Assembly: GCA_963820995.1 (NCBI GenBank)
Contig: CAWGCL010000013.1
Span: 62,001-126,000, forward strand
DNA from: JAGTVG01 sp963820995
GTDB taxonomy: Bacteria > Bacteroidota > Bacteroidia > Cytophagales > Cyclobacteriaceae
DNA: 64,000 nucleotides
Direction of reading: 5' to 3'
Shown here: positions 33,161 through 42,304 of the stretch, piece after piece
Position numbering within the stretch: the stretch's first letter is position 1
Layout: every line of letters begins with the position of its first letter
Notes under the pieces: generated by a model
The model's database searches: none
Seen by the model: the letters and a program-made list of their open reading frames with translations, nothing else
What the model was told of the DNA's origin: nothing
Made by a program: the position numbers and the translations under genes

Positions 33161-34885
33161 ATGGATAAAGCCATCAAAGAAAAAGCAAACAAATGGTTAA
33201 ATAGTAATATTGATCAGGATGCAAAAGATGAAATAACGAGAATGCTCGAAAATCCGGATCAAACGGAACTTGTAGATTCTTTTTATAAGGATCTGGAGTT
33301 CGGTACCGGAGGACTGCGTGGAATCATCGGGATCGGTTCCAGCAGGATGAATAAATATACCATTGGTGCAGCTACCCAGGGATTGGCCAATTACCTTCTT
33401 GCCTGTTACCCAGATCAGGAAATCAGTGTTGCCATCGCGCATGATTCACGAATTAAAAGTGATTATTTCGCTGAGACTACCGCATCAATATTCTCAGCCA
33501 ATGGGATCAAAGTCTATTTTTTTACTGAATTAAGGCCAACACCAGAATTATCATTCGCCATACGGCATTTTGGATGTCAGAGTGGGGTAGTAATTACTGC
33601 CTCTCACAATCCAAAGGAATATAATGGTTATAAGGCCTATTGGAATGATGGCGCACAGATGGTGCCTCCACATGATGTAAATGTAATTGAAGAAGTGGCA
33701 AAGATCACCGATTTTGATCTGATCAATTTTAACAGGGATGAGTCAAAGATTATTTATATAGGAGAGGAAGTGGATAATGCCTATCTGGATAAAATTTCAC
33801 AACTGGTGCTTTCTCCTGATGCCATCCAGAACCAGAAAGAACTCAAAATTGTGTATACACCGATCCATGGAACAGGAATTACTCTGGTTCCTAAAGTGCT
33901 GGATAAAATAGGATTTAAAAATGTACATATTGTAGCTGAGCAGGCTGAGCCTGACGGGAATTTCCCAACTGTGGTTTACCCGAATCCTGAGGAATCCGAA
34001 GCAATGACCCTGGCCTTAAAAGAAGCGAAAAAACTTGACGCCGATGTTGTTATGGCGACTGATCCGGATGCTGACCGGGTAGGGATTGCCGTAAAGAATC
34101 ATCACGGGGAGTTTCAATTGCTGAATGGCAATCAAACCGGAGCTTTAATTGTATATTATCTTCTGAGGCGGTGGAAAGAGAATAATAAGCTTGACGGGGA
34201 TCAGTTTATTGTAAAAACCATTGTAACGACTGACCTTATCCACCGGATAGCTGAAAAATACCAGGTGGAGTATTTCGATACACTAACCGGATTTAAATAT
34301 ATAGCGGAGGTTATCAGAAAACTGGAAGGGCAGAAACAGTTCATCGGCGGGGGAGAAGAAAGCTACGGTTATATGATTGGTGATTTTGTGCGTGATAAGG
34401 ATGCCATAGCTTCCTGCATGGTTATTGCTGAAATGACAGCATGGGCCAAAGACCAGGGTAAGTCATTAATGGATGTTCTGATCGATATGTATGTAGAATT
34501 CGGATTTTATAAAGAGAAGTTGATTTCTGTTGTGAAGAAAGGGATGTCAGGGGCTCAGGAAATAGAGCAAATGATGGTCCAGTTAAGAGAGAATCCGCCC
34601 TCTGAAATAGCAGGGGCTAAGCTTGTGAAAGCTATTGATTATAAGGCTTCGGTTGAGAAAAACTATCTGGAGGGAACTGAAAAAACGATCGATTATCCAA
34701 AATCCAATGTATTGCAATTCTTTACTGAAGATGGAAGTAAGATCTCCGCCAGGCCTTCAGGAACGGAGCCTAAGATTAAATTTTATTTCAGTGTTAATGA
34801 GAATCTGAAAAATAAAGATGATTTTGATAGAGTGGATGCTCTGCTGGAGGACAGGATTGAAGCAATAATTTGGGATTTGAAATAA
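33161..34885 (+). CDS. Phospho-sugar mutase (phosphoglucomutase/phosphomannomutase family)
   Basis: Alpha-D-phosphohexomutase of 574 residues that interconverts hexose 1- and 6-phosphates and supplies sugar-1-phosphates for glycan synthesis. The four family loops are present: FGTGGLRG at the N-terminus, the phosphoserine loop TASHNPKEYNGYKAYW, the metal loop ATDPDADRVG, the sugar loop GGEESYGY and the phosphate loop ARPSGTEPKIKFY. The length and the DSR-type N-terminal fold match the PGM2-like subgroup common in Bacteroidota. The gene is intact and followed by a bidirectional terminator. Confidence 0.93.
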   Translation: MDKAIKEKANKWLNSNIDQDAKDEITRMLENPDQTELVDSFYKDLEFGTGGLRGIIGIGSSRMNKYTIGAATQGLANYLLACYPDQEISVAIAHDSRIKSDYFAETTASIFSANGIKVYFFTELRPTPELSFAIRHFGCQSGVVITASHNPKEYNGYKAYWNDGAQMVPPHDVNVIEEVAKITDFDLINFNRDESKIIYIGEEVDNAYLDKISQLVLSPDAIQNQKELKIVYTPIHGTGITLVPKVLDKIGFKNVHIVAEQAEPDGNFPTVVYPNPEESEAMTLALKEAKKLDADVVMATDPDADRVGIAVKNHHGEFQLLNGNQTGALIVYYLLRRWKENNKLDGDQFIVKTIVTTDLIHRIAEKYQVEYFDTLTGFKYIAEVIRKLEGQKQFIGGGEESYGYMIGDFVRDKDAIASCMVIAEMTAWAKDQGKSLMDVLIDMYVEFGFYKEKLISVVKKGMSGAQEIEQMMVQLRENPPSEIAGAKLVKAIDYKASVEKNYLEGTEKTIDYPKSNVLQFFTEDGSKISARPSGTEPKIKFYFSVNENLKNKDDFDRVDALLEDRIEAIIWDLK

Positions 34886-34991
34886 CAATAGCAGGAAGAA
34901 AAGGAGTTTGGTCTATACTTCTGAATCAACCCGTCTTTGTTTTGTTATTCAAACGATGCAGACACTGCCGAGACTTAAATATAAGCCAAAA

Positions 34992-35017
34992 AAAATCCCG
35001 CCGGCCAGCGGGATTTT
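34992..35017. terminator. Bidirectional terminator between convergent genes
   Basis: AAAATCCCGC pairs perfectly with GCGGGATTTT around a six-base loop (CGGCCA). It is flanked by an A run on the left and T-rich sequence on the right, so it can end transcription from both the phosphohexomutase and the phosphofructokinase gene. Confidence 0.85.
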
Positions 35018-35042
35018 ACATTTTCTGTATTTTATTTATCCC

Positions 35043-36314
35043 TTAAATTCTACGGCGTGTAAAATCATTTTTGAATAATGTGGCTATAGCAGTAGGGCTG
35101 CCAATACATGAGATAAACTCATCCACAAATTCCTGTGTTGGACCGTTCAGGCCATTGATATAATGGTTGTCAACATTTCGCTCCTGTCTTGCAATATTAC
35201 TTAGATCGGTAAGTCCGGCCACAAATTTGCCTCCTTCCTTGTTGATTACAACAGAAGTCCTGGTCACGCCGCTTTCCATTGCTTCCACACTCTTGCAACC
35301 TACCATATAAGCTTCTGATGCATCAGTCTGTGATATGCTGTGGCTACGCTGAATATGTTGTGGAACCAGTACCGCTTCTTTTACCTTAGCTACGGCTTCA
35401 ACTTTTAGTTCCTTAACGGCTAGCTGAGCCAGGAATACGCCAGGAGAAAAAGATGTGGCACGGCCATGCTGAATGTTACCATGCGGATCAAGTTCTACTT
35501 CTCCATATACTTCAGCAATTGATTTTTTGGTTTTCCTTTCGGTCAAGTCTTCCTGAACAACTACAACTGCCTGACCTAAGCGGGTAATGGTATCATTTAA
35601 TTCATTCAAATATGCATCTTTATCGAAAAGAACTTCTTTTGAAAGAATGATATGAGGGGCCCGGTCTTCATCCATTTGACCCATTGGATCTACCCTTGCA
35701 AAAGCAGTTGCTTGTGCCAGCCATCCCGCTTTTCTACCCATAACCTGATAAACCACAACAGGTGCATTCAATACACCGATCTTCCCGTCTGGGAATCTTC
35801 CTCTAACCATATAGGAAGAGAAGTCATTATGTACATTTTTCAATGCAATAGCATTATAAAGTGCTGCAGAACCAAATCCGGGACAGTGGTGTGTTGCTGG
35901 CAGGTCGTTGTCCACTGTTTTAATGGCATGGATAGCTCTGATGTCAGATTCTTCAGTTAAACCTTTTAACTGGTCGGCGGAATCATTTCCTCCAATATAA
36001 ATAATGCCATCAACTTTCAACTTCTTCAGGTTTTGAGCCATTTTCTTATACTGTTCCTGTTGAGGCTTGATCCTGGTCGTCTTCAGGCCAGCTCCAGGTC
36101 CGTTATAAATGAATTGCCTGGGGTCGATATTTGACAGGTCAACGATGTTTCCCGGTACATCTGCATGAAGGATTCCCTCCAATCCATTGATTGCACCATA
36201 CACTTCGTATCCGACTTTCTTTGCTGCGGCAAGCATACCGGCAACTTCCCAGTCGATAACCGGTGTAGGGCCTCCAGACTGTCCTATGATTATTCTTTTA
36301 ATTTTCTTTGCCAT
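35043..36314 (-). CDS. 6-phosphofructokinase, probably pyrophosphate-dependent
   Basis: A 423-residue PfkA-family enzyme that phosphorylates fructose 6-phosphate. The N-terminal GQSGGPTPVID and the catalytic TVDNDLPATHHCPG are present. The phosphoryl-donor motif reads GGNDS rather than the GGDGS of ATP-dependent enzymes, and the length (>400 residues) and AIKTVDND lysine fit PPi-dependent phosphofructokinases. The PPi preference is inference from these residues. The gene is intact and monocistronic. Confidence 0.85.
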   Translation of the reverse strand: MAKKIKRIIIGQSGGPTPVIDWEVAGMLAAAKKVGYEVYGAINGLEGILHADVPGNIVDLSNIDPRQFIYNGPGAGLKTTRIKPQQEQYKKMAQNLKKLKVDGIIYIGGNDSADQLKGLTEESDIRAIHAIKTVDNDLPATHHCPGFGSAALYNAIALKNVHNDFSSYMVRGRFPDGKIGVLNAPVVVYQVMGRKAGWLAQATAFARVDPMGQMDEDRAPHIILSKEVLFDKDAYLNELNDTITRLGQAVVVVQEDLTERKTKKSIAEVYGEVELDPHGNIQHGRATSFSPGVFLAQLAVKELKVEAVAKVKEAVLVPQHIQRSHSISQTDASEAYMVGCKSVEAMESGVTRTSVVINKEGGKFVAGLTDLSNIARQERNVDNHYINGLNGPTQEFVDEFISCIGSPTAIATLFKNDFTRRRI

Positions 36315-37002
36315 ATTGGAATATAATTTAAATGAAACAAGTTATTATGAATTCAATTTTTAATGCGAAACCGGATGGTTGCTATGATTTCAAAAAGGCA
36401 TTTTAAATGATCCTAACCTTAAAAAATCACCGCAAAAGTAATCAAAAATTGTCAGCCTTAAAATGATTTGAGATCAATACTTTAGCCTGGCATTTATATT
36501 TGTTAATATTCAACTATGTGGAGTCCAATCCTGGAGGGTGTTTAGCCCGATCCATAAGAATTTATTGTGGGATTCCTTTAGGTTTATAAAATAATCCTGG
36601 AAGATATTTTGCCCGATCACTGCCCATTAATAGCCGGACCATTGAGGGCCTGTCGTACAATCCGTAATAGTAATGAAGGAATGAACTGTCTATTATTCCT
36701 TGATCAATGGGGATTAGATGATCCTCATCAGCCAAAAGCACCTTTATTGTATATTTGAAGTACGACCTATGAGGTGATAGCCCAATCCTCCAGGATTCAA
36801 ATTATGATCGCTGATAGCGTGTAGGGTAATCAGTAACGGCACATGAGCCGTTTTATCATGATCCGCATTTTAATCCAAAAATCTGTAGAGTATATTCCTT
36901 GTTGGTAAACGGATAGGAAGCCTCAATGATCCCTATATTAAAATTTCACTTTTGGAAAACTTTCCTTAAGGGATAGATAGGAAATTAGTTTTCAAGAAAC
37001 TG
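36315..37002. repeat. Gene-free 690-base region with repeated AATCCTGGAGG motifs
   Basis: No usable reading frame was seen. Two imperfect 26-base copies beginning AATCCTGGA and ending GCCCGATC lie at 36527-36552 and 36593-36618, 66 bases apart. An inverted copy of AATCCTGGAGG lies at 36787-36797. A perfect AACGGC/GCCGTT hairpin followed by TTTT lies at 36835-36854. The region could be a decayed element or hold a small RNA; nothing proves either. Confidence 0.5.
36433..36440 (-). promoter_or_regulatory. Possible -7 element for the phosphofructokinase gene
   Basis: TACTTTTG on the minus strand matches TAnnTTTG exactly and lies about 120 bases upstream of the start codon. A clear -33 TTG is not seen at the usual distance. 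Confidence 0.35.
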
Positions 37003-38002
37003 CTATGCCAGCTTTAAATCATATTGTGTGGCTTCCTGAAGAAGTTCTTCTTTATCTATCGATACCACACCAAGATGTTCACAGACAAGACCACCTCCAA
37101 GATTGCTCAAAGCTGCTGTAAAACTGGGTGAAAGTCCCAATCCAAGACATAAACTGGCGATACTTACAACTGTATCACCTGCCCCGGAAACATCTGAAAC
37201 AGAACGTATATGTGCGGGTATCAGAACTTCAGTCTCATTCCCCGAAATTAATATTCCTTTTTCAGAGAGCGTTACCATTACACATTTAAGGTTCATCTTT
37301 TCCCTCAGCTTACTCACGGCTTTTTTCAGTCCCGTCAGGTCATCATTATCGAGGTCTATCTTCATGCCATCCTTTATCTCCTTCAAATTGGGTTTAAAAA
37401 GTGAGGCGCCGGCATAATGATAGAAAGTTCTTCTTCTTGGGATCAACGACCGAAGGGATTCCCAGTTCATTTGATTTTTTAATTGTAAACTCAATGATCT
37501 CTTTGGTCAGAACACCTTTGTCGTAATCTTCAAAAACCACTACATCAACAGATCCGAGAAGAATTTCTATTCTATCCTTTAGTGCTTTTCTTTCTTCTCG
37601 GGAAAGTTGGTGCATATGCTCGTCATCTACCCTGAGAATATGTTGTGAACCGGATAAAAACCTTTCCTTAACAGTTGTTTTCCTTCCCTCACTGCGGATG
37701 ATGCCCTCCAGAGGTATGTTCCTTTTTTGCAGCAGATCATTGAAATAATTTCCCTCAAGATCATTGCCTATAACGGTACATAAAATGGGCGTGGCTCCCA
37801 GGGCCTGGATGTTCTTTACTACATTAGCAGCTCCACCCAGTCGTTTTTCTTTCTTCTTTACCTGGACAATCGGAACAGGCGCTTCAGGGGATATCCTTTC
37901 TACCTTGCCCCAAACATAGGAATCAATCATCGCATCTCCGATGATTAAAACCTTTAGGTTGTTGAAGGCTGAGAATACCTCCTGAAGCGTGTTATAGGTC
38001 AT
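37003..38002 (-). CDS. PfkB-family kinase, heptose-7-phosphate kinase-like (RfaE1/HldE N-domain), one frameshift
   Basis: Ribokinase-fold sugar kinase of about 333 residues resembling the kinase domain of HldE, which makes heptose 1,7-bisphosphate for LPS core. Signatures are LIIGDAMIDSYVWGKVERISPEAPVPI, GGAANVVKNIQALGA, KERFLSGSQHILRVDDE, FEDYDKGVL and the catalytic VSGAGDTVVS. The frame changes at about 37415-37440 in the FYHYAGASLF region; removing one base from TTTCTA restores VVDPKKKNF-YHYAGASLFKPN. There is no fused nucleotidyltransferase domain. The start codon directly follows the stop of the upstream aminotransferase (TAAATG), so the two are co-transcribed. Confidence 0.85.
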
Positions 38003-39199
38003 TTATTTTAATTTGGCCAGCGAATTTTTTATCCTCTTTATGGCTTCGACCAAATCTTCATCGGATGCGGCGTAGGAAATCCTGATACAATTCGGTGCGC
38101 CAAAAGCACCTCCTGCTACGGTTGAAACCTGAGCATCACTGAGCAGATAGAGGCTCATATCACCGGAAGAGTTGATGGTGGTATTGCCGTCTGATTTTCC
38201 GAAATATGAACTGACATCCGGGAAAAAGTAAAATGCGCCTTCCGGGACAGGGGTAATAAGTCCGGGAATCTCATTGAGCATATCCAATACCAGATCTCTT
38301 CTTCTCAGATAGGCTTTTCCCATTTCGATCGTGGGCCCCTGGTCTCCCGTAATTGCAGCCAATGCAGCCCTTTGAGCAATAGAACAGGTTCCGGAAGTAA
38401 ACTGCCCCTGAAATTTTGAGCAGGCTTTTGCCAACCATATTGGAGCGGAAATATATCCAACACGCCAGCCAGTCATGGCATAACCTTTGGACATTCCGTT
38501 GACTGTAATCGTATTATCTTTCATTTCAGGGAATGATCCTATACTGACATGGTCCCCTGTATAATTAATATATTCATAGATCTCATCGGAGATTACGTAA
38601 ACATCTTTTCTTTTTGACAATACAGCAGCGATCTCTTTCAAAGCATCACGCTTGATCACTGATCCTGTTGGATTACATGGAGAAGAGAAGATCACAGCCT
38701 TTGTTTTATCGGTTAACGCATCTTCAACCTGCTTTGCCGTTACTACGAAATCGTTTTCAATACTTCCCTGAACATATACCGGTACGCCTTCAGCGAGTTT
38801 TATCTGATCTGCATAAGATACCCAGTAGGGAGAAAATACAAGCACCTCATCTCCCGGATTGATCAAACACATAAAAACGTTGGCTATTGAGTGCTTGGCG
38901 CCAGTAGATACAACGATATTATCAGCTGTAGTATCGATATTGTTTTCCTTTTTCAACTTTTCAGCAATGGCTTTTCTCAAATCAGGATATCCGGGAACTG
39001 GTGGATAGGAGAAGTATTTCCCTTCATCTATTGCTTCCTTAGCAGCTTCCTGTATATGCTTAGGTGTTTTGAAATCTGGTTCTCCAAGACTTAAACTGAT
39101 GATGTCTTTTCCCTGGGCCTTTAATTCCCGTGCCTTTGTGGCCATTGCAATTGTGGCAGACTCAGCTAAGGCATTAATTCTATTCGAAAGTTCACTCAT
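38003..39199 (-). CDS. Class I pyridoxal-phosphate aminotransferase (aspartate aminotransferase-like)
   Basis: A 398-residue fold-type I aminotransferase of the AspB/AspC-1b subgroup. It shows SLGEPDFKTPKHI near the N-terminus, SSPCNPTGSV, the ISDEIYEYINY segment and the PLP lysine in NGMSKGYAMTGWRVGY, with the substrate-binding arginine in CIRISYA. It probably transfers amino groups between aspartate or related amino acids and 2-oxoglutarate. The frame is intact. The stop is immediately next to the start of the heptose-kinase-like gene. Confidence 0.93.
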   Translation of the reverse strand: MSELSNRINALAESATIAMATKARELKAQGKDIISLSLGEPDFKTPKHIQEAAKEAIDEGKYFSYPPVPGYPDLRKAIAEKLKKENNIDTTADNIVVSTGAKHSIANVFMCLINPGDEVLVFSPYWVSYADQIKLAEGVPVYVQGSIENDFVVTAKQVEDALTDKTKAVIFSSPCNPTGSVIKRDALKEIAAVLSKRKDVYVISDEIYEYINYTGDHVSIGSFPEMKDNTITVNGMSKGYAMTGWRVGYISAPIWLAKACSKFQGQFTSGTCSIAQRAALAAITGDQGPTIEMGKAYLRRRDLVLDMLNEIPGLITPVPEGAFYFFPDVSSYFGKSDGNTTINSSGDMSLYLLSDAQVSTVAGGAFGAPNCIRISYAASDEDLVEAIKRIKNSLAKLK

Positions 39200-39396
39200 T
39201 GTACTGAATTTTGAGGTTAGATATTTAAAGCGTTAAAAATAAATATTTTATGAATTTGCAACTTACTTTTAAAAATTTTTACTTTTCAGTTGCAGAAATT
39301 TTACAAGAGTGAAGTTATTTTTTATTTCATAAAAATCCTCAGGTTCGCGCAGTTTTTAGAAGACTAATTGTCGACTTTTTTTTAATACCAGTATTA

Positions 39397-39678
39397 TTAG
39401 TGTATTCTGGCGTCGATACCTGCGTCGCATATGCTGTCGCGCATGGGTTTAAGTTTTTTGAAGTTCCCTGTTTTGACAGTACATTTTCCCCTGTAATGGA
39501 TAAGCCAGGTGCATTGTTCGGCTTGCTGCATGGTGTGTTTACATACCTTTACCAGTGTGTTGATCACATGGTCAAAAGTATTGTAGTCGTCGTTGAAAAC
39601 GATCAGGTTTTTAGGTTCCTGGTCCTCAAGATCATCTAAGACTTCTACTAATTCATCTTCCTGATATTGAAAACTCAT
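39397..39678 (-). CDS. clpS: ATP-dependent Clp protease adaptor ClpS
   Basis: A 93-residue N-end-rule adaptor that delivers substrates to ClpAP. The core has NLIVFNDDYNTFDHVINTLVKVC with the Asn-Asp pair used in N-degron binding, and AEQCTWLIHYRGKCTVKTG. The acidic N-terminal extension (EDELVEVLDDLEDQEP) is typical of the flexible ClpS tail. The gene is single and divergent from the sodium symporter, whose start is about 60 bases away. Confidence 0.93.
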   Translation of the reverse strand: MSFQYQEDELVEVLDDLEDQEPKNLIVFNDDYNTFDHVINTLVKVCKHTMQQAEQCTWLIHYRGKCTVKTGNFKKLKPMRDSICDAGIDARIH

Positions 39679-39693
39679 TACCGTGGTTTTCTA

Positions 39694-39701
39694 CAAAAAT
39701 A
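39694..39701 (-). promoter_or_regulatory. Possible -7 element for clpS
   Basis: TATTTTTG on the minus strand matches TAnnTTTG and lies about 16 bases before the clpS start codon, implying a very short leader. A TTG lies 12 bases further upstream, closer than usual. Confidence 0.35.
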
Positions 39702-39739
39702 AAAAAAAATACTCAACTTTGGCACTTGATTGAGATAAT

Positions 39740-41228
39740 ATGAACCCTACTTTAGTTTTTACTATAATTGCTGGATACTTCGCCATTCTTGTCTTTCATA
39801 TCCTGGCTTACTTCGAAGAACTCCAGTAATGAAACCTTTTTTACAGGAAACAGGCAGTCGCCCTGGTTTGTTGTAGCCTTCGGGATGATAGGGGCTTCAT
39901 TGTCTGGCGTAACCTTTATTTCCATCCCCGGTGAGGTGGGATCTGCCATCTCGCCTTCTGAACCGGAATACCGGGCATTCTCCTATTTTCAAATAGTTAT
40001 AGGTTACATGCTTGGATATTTTATCATCGCTAATGTCCTGATGCCCCTTTATTATCGATTAAAACTTGTTTCTATCTATACCTACCTGCAACAGAGGTAT
40101 GGTAGACTTACCTATAAGACAGGATCGATGTTTTTCCTGATCAGTCAGACTATGGGAGCTTCTTTACGATTGTTCCTTGTCGCGGGGGTATTACAAATCG
40201 CATTTTTTGATTCCTTTGGTATTCCTTTCATCGTAACAGTTACTGTTACCATTTTGCTGATCTGGGTTTATACTTTTCGTGCAGGAATTAAGACCATTGT
40301 CTGGACGGACACCCTCCAGACTTTCTTTATGCTTCTGGCGGTTGTGATCAGCATCTATTATTTAACAAGTGAAATGAATATTTCATTTACTGAATATAAA
40401 ACCCTGATCAAGGATCATGATTATGCCCAGATTTTTTTCTGGGACTGGCAAAGCAGCAAGTTTTTCTTTAAACAGTTTTTTGCCGGGGCTTTTATCGTTG
40501 TAGTAATGACCGGCCTTGATCAGAACATGATGCAGAAGAACCTCACCTGTAAAAGTTTAGGGGATGCCAAAAAGAATATGTACTGGTTCAGTGCCATCCT
40601 TGTGCCGGTAAATTTCCTGTTCCTAAGTTTGGGATTGTTGTTATATCTCTATGCTGAACAGAACGGAATTTCACTTCCAGCCAGATCCGATGATCTTTAT
40701 CCAATCCTCGCCCTGAACCATTTTACGGTATTTATCGGTATTGTATTTCTCCTGGGAATTATAGCTGCAGCATTTTCCAGTGCTGATTCAGCCTTGACAG
40801 CCTTGACAACGGCTTTTTGTGTTGATTTCCTTAACCTCGATGATAAACCTGAAAAAGGAAAGAGAAATGCCCGGTTGAAGGTCCATGTGGCATTTAGTTT
40901 CATCCTGTTCCTTGTTATTGTTGTTTTCAGGATTATAAACAACGACAGTGTAATTTCAGCTGTCTTTACTGTGGCCGGTTACACTTATGGGCCATTGTTG
41001 GGACTATATTCCTTTGGATTGTTCACAAAAAAACAGGTAATAGACAAATACGTGCCTGTTATAGCTGTTCTGTCTCCTGTACTGGCATATATCATTAGTT
41101 TAAATTCGGAATGGTTGTTCTGGGGATATAAATTTGGATTTGAGGTATTGATCCTCAATGGACTTTTAATGTTTATTGGGTTGCTAATCATTTCCAGGAA
41201 AGATCAAAATAATTTCCAAGTTGATTAA
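39740..41228 (+). CDS. Sodium:solute symporter (SSS family), one frameshift near the start
   Basis: Inner-membrane Na+-coupled transporter of about 495 residues with roughly 13 membrane segments. Family features include GMIGASLSGVTFISIPGEVG in the first part, a hallmark of the SSS fold with the Na+-binding serine/glycine region, and IIAAAFSSADSALTALTTAF later. The start is ATG 39740 (MNPTLVFTIIAGYFAILV); the frame changes at about 39790-39800 in CTTTC, after which FISWLTSKNSSNETFF follows. The substrate cannot be told from sequence; bacterial relatives carry sugars, sialic acid, amino acids or organic acids. The gene has no obvious partner. Confidence 0.87.
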
Positions 41229-41501
41229 TATTATCTGATCTCTAACTTTAGAGATAATGCTATTTATTAGTGGGAAGGTAATGAATTCACTCTGATAGCA
41301 GTATGCTTTGATAAGATGATGTAGAACTTAAGCACACTGATTCATGTTAAAATTCTTTGAATGTGGTTAGAATATATGGTTTATTATGTATTGGATTGAA
41401 TAATTGGTTTCGTTTTATACAAAATCCGGTCACTGCAAATATTTAGTTTTAACCACAAATTACATATGAGATTGAGGTTTTAAGTGTATCATTTATTGTT
41501 T

Positions 41502-41860
41502 TGTATTGACCCCTTAAATAGCTGGACAGTTTTTAATAAACAGTTTAGTAGATTAAATTTAAGGAGTTATGAGCAAACGCAGAAGTTTTACAAAATAGCA
41601 GAAGATGCAGATCCTTAGAGAAGCCGAGTCTGAAGGAATGCTTGCTACTTGCCGCAGACACGAGATTGCCCAGAGTTTATTTTATCATTGGAAGCATGCT
41701 TATGAGCAAAAAGGAATCGATGGATTACAGGGACAATATTACCGAGTTGACCCTGAAGTAAAGTCCTTGCTGGAAGAAAATGAGCGGTTAAAGAAGATCA
41801 TTGGCAAGCAGGCATTGGAGCTTCGAGTCAAGAATGAGCTTTTAAAAAAATAATATATGT
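41502..41860 (+). mobile_element. Truncated IS3-family insertion sequence
   Basis: The left end looks like an IS3-type terminal repeat (TGTATTGACCCCTTAAATAG then CTGGACAGTTTTT). It is followed by a single orfA-like frame, then the element stops; no DDE transposase domain or right terminal repeat is found before the neighbouring gene. The remnant is therefore non-autonomous and most likely dead. Confidence 0.7.
41569..41853 (+). pseudogene. IS3-family OrfA (HTH) remnant with in-frame stop
   Basis: Translation from ATG 41569 gives MSKRRSFTK, a TAG at 41596-41598, then QKMQILREAESEGMLATC, the usual helix-turn-helix start of IS3 OrfA (SLFYHWKHAY). A leucine-zipper-like C-terminus follows (SLLEENERLKKII). 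An AAGGAG sequence precedes the ATG, a true Shine-Dalgarno unlike the host genes here, consistent with foreign origin. OrfB is missing. Confidence 0.75.
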
Positions 41861-41876
41861 CATTATATACTTACAG

Positions 41877-42201
41877 TTAAAGCAATTCCTTGGCAGGATC
41901 CCAAAAAACTTTTTCAAAATTATCAATCTGATTATCGTGTAATTTCGATACCCTCTGAATTAAGCAGGTCCTCCATTTTATTTCCTCCAAAATATATCTT
42001 TCCTGTCAGAACACCATTTCTATTAACTACCCTGTGGGCGGGAATTTTTTCTGCATAAGAACTATTCAATGCCCACCCTACCATTCTGGCACTGCTTTTT
42101 GTTCCCAGGTAATTGGCTATTGCGCCATAAGAGGTGACTCTGCCTGAGGGGATTAATTTCACCACTTCATATACATCATGAAAGAATGAAGATTTGTCCA
42201 T
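41877..42201 (-). CDS. Alkyltransferase-like protein (MGMT family), one frameshift near the end
   Basis: Small DNA-repair-related protein of about 107 residues, related to the DNA-binding domain of O6-alkylguanine-DNA alkyltransferase. It contains VYEVVKLIPSGRVTSYGAIA and ARMVGWAL, and the active-site motif reads PAHRVVNRNG: the reactive Cys of PCHR is replaced by Ala, so it would bind damaged bases without repairing them, as ATL proteins do to recruit nucleotide-excision repair. A stop follows EITR at 41932, but a +1 shift reads DNQIDNFEKVFWDPAKELL, the typical ATL C-terminus, to a stop at 41877. The right-hand IS remnant ends just beside it. Confidence 0.85.
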
Positions 42202-42304
42202 TTATATTGTATTAATAATCTATATTATACAGATAATTCAGATGAACACGAAAATTAAGAAATTAAACGCTTTATTCATTAATTTTGCCTTTCATTTAAA
42301 TGCC

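Noticed and set aside
36835..36854. Hairpin with T4 as a certain terminator
   Set aside because: No plus-strand gene precedes it, the stem has six pairs, and the T run is short, so it is only a possibility.
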